A stretch of DNA of 64,000 nucleotides from Monodelphis domestica (lineage: Eukaryota; Chordata; Mammalia; Didelphimorphia; Didelphidae), in NCBI RefSeq assembly GCF_027887165.1, contig NC_077233.1, forward strand, positions 183,209,114-183,273,113, in the 5' to 3' direction. The notes under the pieces were generated by a model, which saw only the letters and a list, made by a program, of their open reading frames with translations, was not told the origin of the DNA and made no database searches. Positions 59,020 through 64,000 of the stretch are shown here, piece by piece. A program made the translations under genes and the position numbers. Positions within the stretch are counted from its first letter, which is position 1, and the number at the start of each line of letters is the position of its first letter.

Positions 59020-59635
59020 GTACGTTTGTTAGCTCCATTGTATTACTAAAGTATGTCAGGACTTTTCAGCTAATTAACTTTGTGTGATGTCTTACAGGGG
59101 CTCTGCCTGGCCTTTAGACATCAAATATCCATTCCATGTCATCTTCTCCCCTTTTTTTTCCCTTACTCTTTAGCAGTATTTCTGAAATGAAAATAAAAGG
59201 CAAAAAAAAGGGAATTATAGAAAAATCTTTGCTTTAAATTTTATGTGATGAAGACATGAAGTCTAGAAGCCATGAAGAACTGGTATACATCTAATAAAAT
59301 GATAATGCATGATAGATCATTTTTAAAGGAAAACATACTATTAATAATCACATGAAATGTATCCCTACTCCGTAGTAATCAGAGAAATTGCATCAGTATA
59401 ACCTTTGAATATCACTTTACCTAGAATGACAAAAATAGCAAAAAATTAATTCCCTTTTGGCTAGAATGCAGGGGGAAAGTTCGTAGATCTGTCAACTGGT
59501 GAAATGTTTTGGAGAGCAATATGGTAATGCATAATGAGTCATAAAACCAGTTATGCCTTTTGATTGAGTGATTCCAGTGCTAGCACTTAGTATCCTGAAA
59601 ATAGCCTGGAGACCACCTACTCCAGGTTCCCCATT

Positions 59636-59672
59636 TTATATATCTATATCTATATCTATATCTATATATATT
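59636..59672. repeat. (TATATC)n microsatellite
   Basis: tatatctatatctatatcta repeated units directly before the L1 fragment; probably its expanded tail. Confidence 0.85.
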
Positions 59673-60290
59673 TTAAAAATTTTTATTTAGTCAATTTAGA
59701 ACATTATTCCTTGGTTATAAGAATCATATTCTTTCCCTCCCTCCCCTCCTACCACCCCTTCCTGTGGCCAACACCCAATTCCACTGGGTTTTACGTGTGT
59801 CCTTGATCAGAACCTATTTCCATGTTGTTGATGTTTGCACTAGGATGTTCCTTTAGGGTCTACGTCCCCAAACATATCCCCCTCAACCCATGTAGTCAAG
59901 CAATTGTTTTTCTTTGGTGTTTCTACTCCCACAGTTTTTCCTCTGAATGTGGATAGTGTTCTTTCTTGTAAATCCCTCCAAAGATCACTGCATTGCCACT
60001 AATGGAGAAGTCCATTACATTCGATTGTACCACAGTGTATCAGTCTCTGTGTACAATGTTCTCCTGGTTGTGATCCTTTCGCTCTGCATCACTTCCTGGA
60101 GGTTGTTCCAGTTCACATGGAATTCCTCTACTTTATTATTCCTTTTAGCACAATAGTATTCCATCGCCAACATATACCATAGTTTGTTCAACCATTCCCC
60201 AATTGAGGGGCATCCTCTCATTTTCCAATATTTTTGCCACCACAAAGTGCAGCTATGAATATTCTTATACAGGTCTTTTTATTATCTCTT
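59672..60290 (-). mobile_element. L1 3' end (end of ORF2 plus 3' UTR)
   Basis: In reverse it gives EWLNKLWYMLAMEYYCAKRN, the C-terminal ORF2 text (compare the WY...MEYY motif of mammalian L1). A 3' UTR with a G-rich stretch (ggaaggggtggtaggagggg) and 'ctaaataaaaattttt' follows. The best-kept LINE in the window. Confidence 0.85.
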
Positions 60291-60929
60291 CCCCATTTTA
60301 TATATAAGGAAATCAAAGTCTAGATAGTTTAAATGATTTGCCCATAGTCACATAGCTAGTTAGATAACAGAGTTTGAATGAGAATGAGAGTCTTCAGACT
60401 CATAATGTAAAAACTACTTTATTATTCAGAAATTAAAAACCCATATATTCAGTGATTAGAGAATGGCTGAACACATTGTGGCATGTTAATATAAGAAATA
60501 TTATTGGCACAGGGGGAAAAGACCAAACAATAAATGTGAAGTATACAAGGAATTGTGGAAAGACAAAATGAAAATTAAGATCAGTAAAAGCACAACTATA
60601 TGTTAACCATAACTATGTTAAAACATCAACCAACAAAAACAGTCAAAGATAGCAAACTTCAGCCTGGAAAAGGACATAGTACAAAAAACACTGTTTGCAC
60701 ATTAATTCATTTAGTTACTTTTTAAATGCTAAGGGTTTTATGTAAAATTTTGTTCCTTAGTTTGAAGTTTTTATTGTATTTGCTAATATTTATAGTAAAA
60801 TAGTTTTTAAAATAGTTAGAAATTTACTTTTCTAGTGATGGGGTAAGGAAGATGTTATGTAACAGCTTCATAATAATAAAAATAATCTTGAAATGAAAGC
60901 AAACACTACATGCATTTATAGGAACATAG

Positions 60930-61080
60930 GATCATTTAGTTCAGGCCTCTAATCTGATGAGAAAACTGAAGACCTAAAAGGTTCAGTTATTTACCCATGG
61001 TCATATAATAAGTGCTGGAGATGAGATTTGAACTCCTGACTCCAGATCAGATGCTCTTTCCATTATACCATCTTGGTAAT
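60930..61080 (-). mobile_element. MIR/CORE-SINE, old
   Basis: 'tctgatgagaaaactgaagacc...acccatggtcatataataagtgc...atgctctttccattatacc'. Confidence 0.6.
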
Positions 61081-62050
61081 CCATAGACTAGATATCTAAG
61101 AGCAGCATTTAGAGATGCTCATAGTATTTTGGAAATCCATATATTTCTATTTCTATATATTTTTAACAATATGAAAATCTTTATAGAATTTTTAAGTAAA
61201 GCCCTTAACTTCAAGACAAGGGATATACATGTGGGGAATCACAATATAACATTTCATTTAGTAAAAATGTATTTTAAAAAAATTTATTGTTTTTATTAAC
61301 TGTGTTTTGATACCAAATTAGAATATTGCTTTTGTTCAAGTAAACTTTTGACTGTTGTCATTTTTTTTATCTTATGAGTTTTGTATATTTAGCTAAAGCT
61401 GTCTTATTCTTCCCCCACCTCAAGAATTGTACTTCCTTCCCATAATTATGTAATATTTACATGGAAGGAAAAACTCTATGGTAACCTAGTTATGTAACAT
61501 TTTAAAATATTTTTATTATGAATAACCCAAATTCTTAAGTCATTTTGTTTTATTGTCAAATATTCAAACATTTGACCATAGGTTGGTTCAATTTCTTAAA
61601 ATAGAAAAGGTATTTATCTTGATGAAAAATCGAGGGTATTTTTGATCTTAGTTCCTGAGCTTTATCCAGTTTGAGGATAAAGTTTGTTTCATGTTTCTCA
61701 ATATGGAATTTTGAGTTGAGAGCTTTCCTGCATCCTTTTAATAGGTACATTTTAAACTTTTGATGGTAACCGAACAATTTTCATGTTCATGCATCTTGTT
61801 ATAGGTGTTGTCCTTAATCTCATGTATGTTTTTGCATGAGCTTAGCATTTAAAAACCTCGCCTATTTTGGCAGGCAGGTTTGGTGGCTGCCACCTTATGA
61901 AAAAATAAGATGCCAACATAGCTCATTTGTATTCTGGGAGTTAGGTAGGCTTTTCTTGCTGGTAAAAACATTCTCTGTACCTTCTGGTTGTTCCTTTTGA
62001 AACCTAGTAAGTGGAAGCATATTCTCTGTACCTTTCCAGTCCTTTTAGAG
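61081..62050. other. CLEC16A intron 9, nothing recognised
   Basis: AT-rich sequence; no supported feature. Confidence 0.5.
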
Positions 62051-62054
62051 TCTT

Positions 62055-62295
62055 CTAGAGTTCTGAGTCTAGTCAGGAAGACCTAAATTCAAATCCTGCT
62101 TCTCATGGGCTAGGTAACTATGGGCAAGTTACTTGACTGATAACCCTCAGTTTCTTCATTTGTAAAATGGAGATAATAATTGTCTACCTCAGGGGGTGTT
62201 GTGAAGATCAAGAGATGTGAATGGATTAATGTGAACAAGAAAGTATAAAGCATTTAGTAAACCTTCAAATGCTATAAAAATGCTAGCTATTTTTG
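62055..62295 (+). mobile_element. MIR/CORE-SINE with 3' tail
   Basis: 'gtcaggaagacctaaattcaaatcctgc', 'tgggcaagttacttgactg', 'cagtttcttcatttgtaaaatggag', 'tgttgtgaagatcaagag', 'aatgctataaaaatgctagc'. Confidence 0.8.
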
Positions 62296-62319
62296 TTATT
62301 CTTACATTTATTCTCCTCC

Positions 62320-62700
62320 ATGCACCCTAAAATCCAACATATTTTAAGTTCTTTAAACATACCACGTCATCTCTCATCTCTGTGCCTTTGCACCATCTAC
62401 CCCTTCACCTCTGCCTCTTAATCCCTGCCTTCCTTCCCAACTCATTTAGATCTACTTTCTCTAAGAGGCCTTTCCCAGATCTTCTAGTTGCTAATGTCTT
62501 CCCCTCCCAGAATGCCTTCTATTTACTGTGATATATCTTGTATGTCCCCAGTTATTATTTACATGCTGGTTCCCCCATTAGAATTGAAACTCCTTAAGGA
62601 CAAAGTTTATTTTGGCCTTCCATTGTAACTAGTGCATAGCACAGTGCTTGACATATGCAAACTATTTAATTAATGTTTCTTGACTTGACTTTTTATTAAC
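62320..62700 (+). mobile_element. L2 3'-end fragment
   Basis: 'accacgtcatctctcatctctgtgcctttgcacc', 'ctctaagaggcctttcccagatc', 'gaaactccttaaggacaaag', 'agtgcatagcacagtgcttgac'. Confidence 0.8.
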
Positions 62701-62929
62701 TGACATTACATTATAGAATGGCAAATGCTAAAGACACCTATGCTATGTCTGAGGTATTGGTAGGGAAGAATGGTGTTGTCTGTACTCTGTCTTGGAGAAG
62801 TTCTTTTTTTTCTCCCTTTTTTTTGGTGGTTGAATTCAATTTGTGTACTGTTTTTCTTCTTTTCTTTTCTTTATTTTTTTAACAAAAGCAATTATGCATA
62901 CTTTACTCTTTCCAAAAATTTAAATTCTT

Positions 62930-63120
62930 CTCATAATTTTTTATTGTATTATAGTATTCCATTAGATTTATATGCCATAGTTTATCCAGCCATTCTTCAA
63001 CTTGTAGACAATTGACCTGTTTCTAGTTCTTTGCAATGAAAATAATGCTGTTATAAATATTAGATATTCTTGAGCAAATCCCTTCTTTCTCTGGAGATTG
63101 GAAATACAAAGATGTCTAAG
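62930..63120 (-). mobile_element. L1 fragment
   Basis: 'attgtattatagtattccattagatttatatgccatagtttatcc' then 'cattcttcaacttgtagacaattg' and 'aataatgctgttataaatatt'. Interrupted on its right by the SINE at 63121. Confidence 0.7.
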
Positions 63121-63300
63121 GGGGCAGCTGGGTGACTCAGTGGATGGAGAGCCAGACCTAGAGACTGGAGGTCCTGGCCTCAGACACATCCTAGCTGTGT
63201 GACCCTGGGCAACCCCCATTGCCTAGCCCTTACCACTCTTCTGCCTTGGAACCAATACATAGTATTGATTCCAAGATGGAAGGTAAGGGTTTAAAAAAAA
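63121..63300 (+). mobile_element. tRNA-like marsupial SINE, young copy
   Basis: 'ggggcagctgggtgactcagtgg' to 'gatggaaggtaagggtttaaaa'. Target duplication atgtctaag at 63112-63120 and 63301-63309. Confidence 0.92.
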
Positions 63301-63379
63301 ATGTCTAAGATCTCTTAGTTCTATGATTTCATGATAGTCTTTATCCAAACAAAATAACTTTATTTTATCATTTTGGTAA

Positions 63380-63381
<2 letters not shown>

Positions 63382-63442
<61 letters not shown>
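63382..63442. repeat. (TG)n microsatellite near a splice acceptor
   Basis: About 30 uninterrupted TG units ending 46 bases before the exon 10 acceptor AG. Sequence between it and the acceptor is AT-rich and ends in an 11-T run (63476-63486). Confidence 0.95.
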
Positions 63443-63443
<1 letters not shown>

Positions 63444-63488
63444 TTACAAATGCTTCATTCTAATATATTATTTCCTTTTTTTTTTTAG

Positions 63489-63602
63489 GTTTTCCTAATT
63501 ATACACTATGCACCACTGGTGAACTCATTAGCTGAGGTCATTCTGAATGGGGATCTGTCCATATTGTGTTGTGGGACTGAACAAGATGTTCAGAGATGTT
63601 CT
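63489..63602 (+). CDS. CLEC16A: CLEC16A exon 10
   Basis: 114 bases, 38 codons (320-357), phase 0 at both ends, before gtaagt. It encodes VFLIIHYAPLVNSLAEVILN, then GDLSILCCGTEQDVQRCS. The first 24 residues are nearly those of human (HH to HY). Then ILCCG replaces EMYAK, and RCS replaces RSS at the end. The frame and both splice sites are sound, so this looks like a true coding difference rather than decay. The window ends in the following intron; the rest of CLEC16A (about two thirds of the protein) is outside. Confidence 0.93.
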
Positions 63603-64000
63603 GTAAGTCTTTCAATTTCATAATATGCCTTGACTATGTTAAAGAAAGAGTACATTAAATTCTTTTTGAAAGGTCAAAATCAGTGTTTTGTTTGTATAAT
63701 GAAGACTTGAGAGAGGCATTATGGCCTAATGAATAAAGAGCTGACTTTGGATACAGAATGACCAGTATCACATCATTTTGAAAACATCCTTGTGCAATTT
63801 AAGGTCATATAAACTCTCAAGGCAATGATGCCTCCTAAATTGGTATTCCTTACCTATGAGGTCCCTATACTGATCAAATCACAAATATGGGCCCCAAATC
63901 TCTGAAAAGCTTAACTATGTAAATTATTAAAGTCAAGAAGATCTGCATTCAAGGTCTGCATCTGACCCACCATGGCGATGTGACCCTGGTCATGTCCTTA
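63603..64000. other. CLEC16A: CLEC16A intron 10, first 398 bases
   Basis: Begins gtaagt. A worn SINE-like stretch is visible from about 63720 ('ggcctaatgaataaagagctgac') and the start of another near 63930. No gene. Confidence 0.55.

Overview
This is vertebrate nuclear DNA, almost certainly from a marsupial. Its interspersed repeats are the marsupial set: many tRNA-like SINEs whose 3' end reads GGTAAGGGTTTAAAA, SINEs with a BovB/RTE-like tail, CORE-SINE/MIR and L2 copies, marsupial-type L1 3' ends, and hAT miniature elements. The species cannot be fixed from the sequence. I recognise three host genes, in the order known from human 16p13: CIITA - DEXI - CLEC16A.

Layout. 1-1353: the last two coding exons of CIITA (+ strand), the class II MHC transactivator. 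About 1.35-20.4 kb: intergenic DNA filled with SINE, MIR, L2, L1 and hAT copies and one GA-rich minisatellite (14.37-14.87 kb). About 20.4-22.5 kb: DEXI on the - strand, a small membrane-protein gene with a single coding exon (21279-21560) and a CpG-island promoter. 22.5-26.5 kb: spacer between two divergent promoters. 26.5-27.3 kb: CLEC16A CpG-island promoter, with two inverted ZNF143-type sites, and exon 1. 27.0-48.7 kb: CLEC16A intron 1 (21.6 kb), which holds fossil LTR elements, including a broken retroviral gag region near 36-38 kb, plus L1, RTE, L2, hAT and SINE copies. 48.66-63.60 kb: CLEC16A exons 2-10 with their introns. The window ends in intron 10.

The ten CLEC16A exons (80, 129, 134, 149, 106, 6, 124, 175, 54 and 114 coding bases) add up to 1071 bases, or codons 1-357, with every junction GT-AG and in phase. 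One of them is a 6-base microexon at 56258-56263. A normal exon search misses it, but it restores the V-S-L residues that I recall from human CLEC16A.

How the genes relate: CIITA controls class II MHC transcription. CLEC16A is an endolysosomal and mitophagy regulator. DEXI is a small glucocorticoid-induced membrane protein. CIITA and DEXI are convergent; DEXI and CLEC16A are divergent, about 4.5 kb apart. The block is known in human as an autoimmune-disease locus where CLEC16A intronic DNA is reported to influence DEXI. I see no bacterial-style operon, CRISPR array or evidently new multi-gene system. The most interesting observations are the microexon, a (TG)n plus poly-T tract just upstream of the exon 10 acceptor, a divergent five-residue patch in exon 10, the paired ZNF143 sites, and an AP-1/hairpin palindrome in intron 1.
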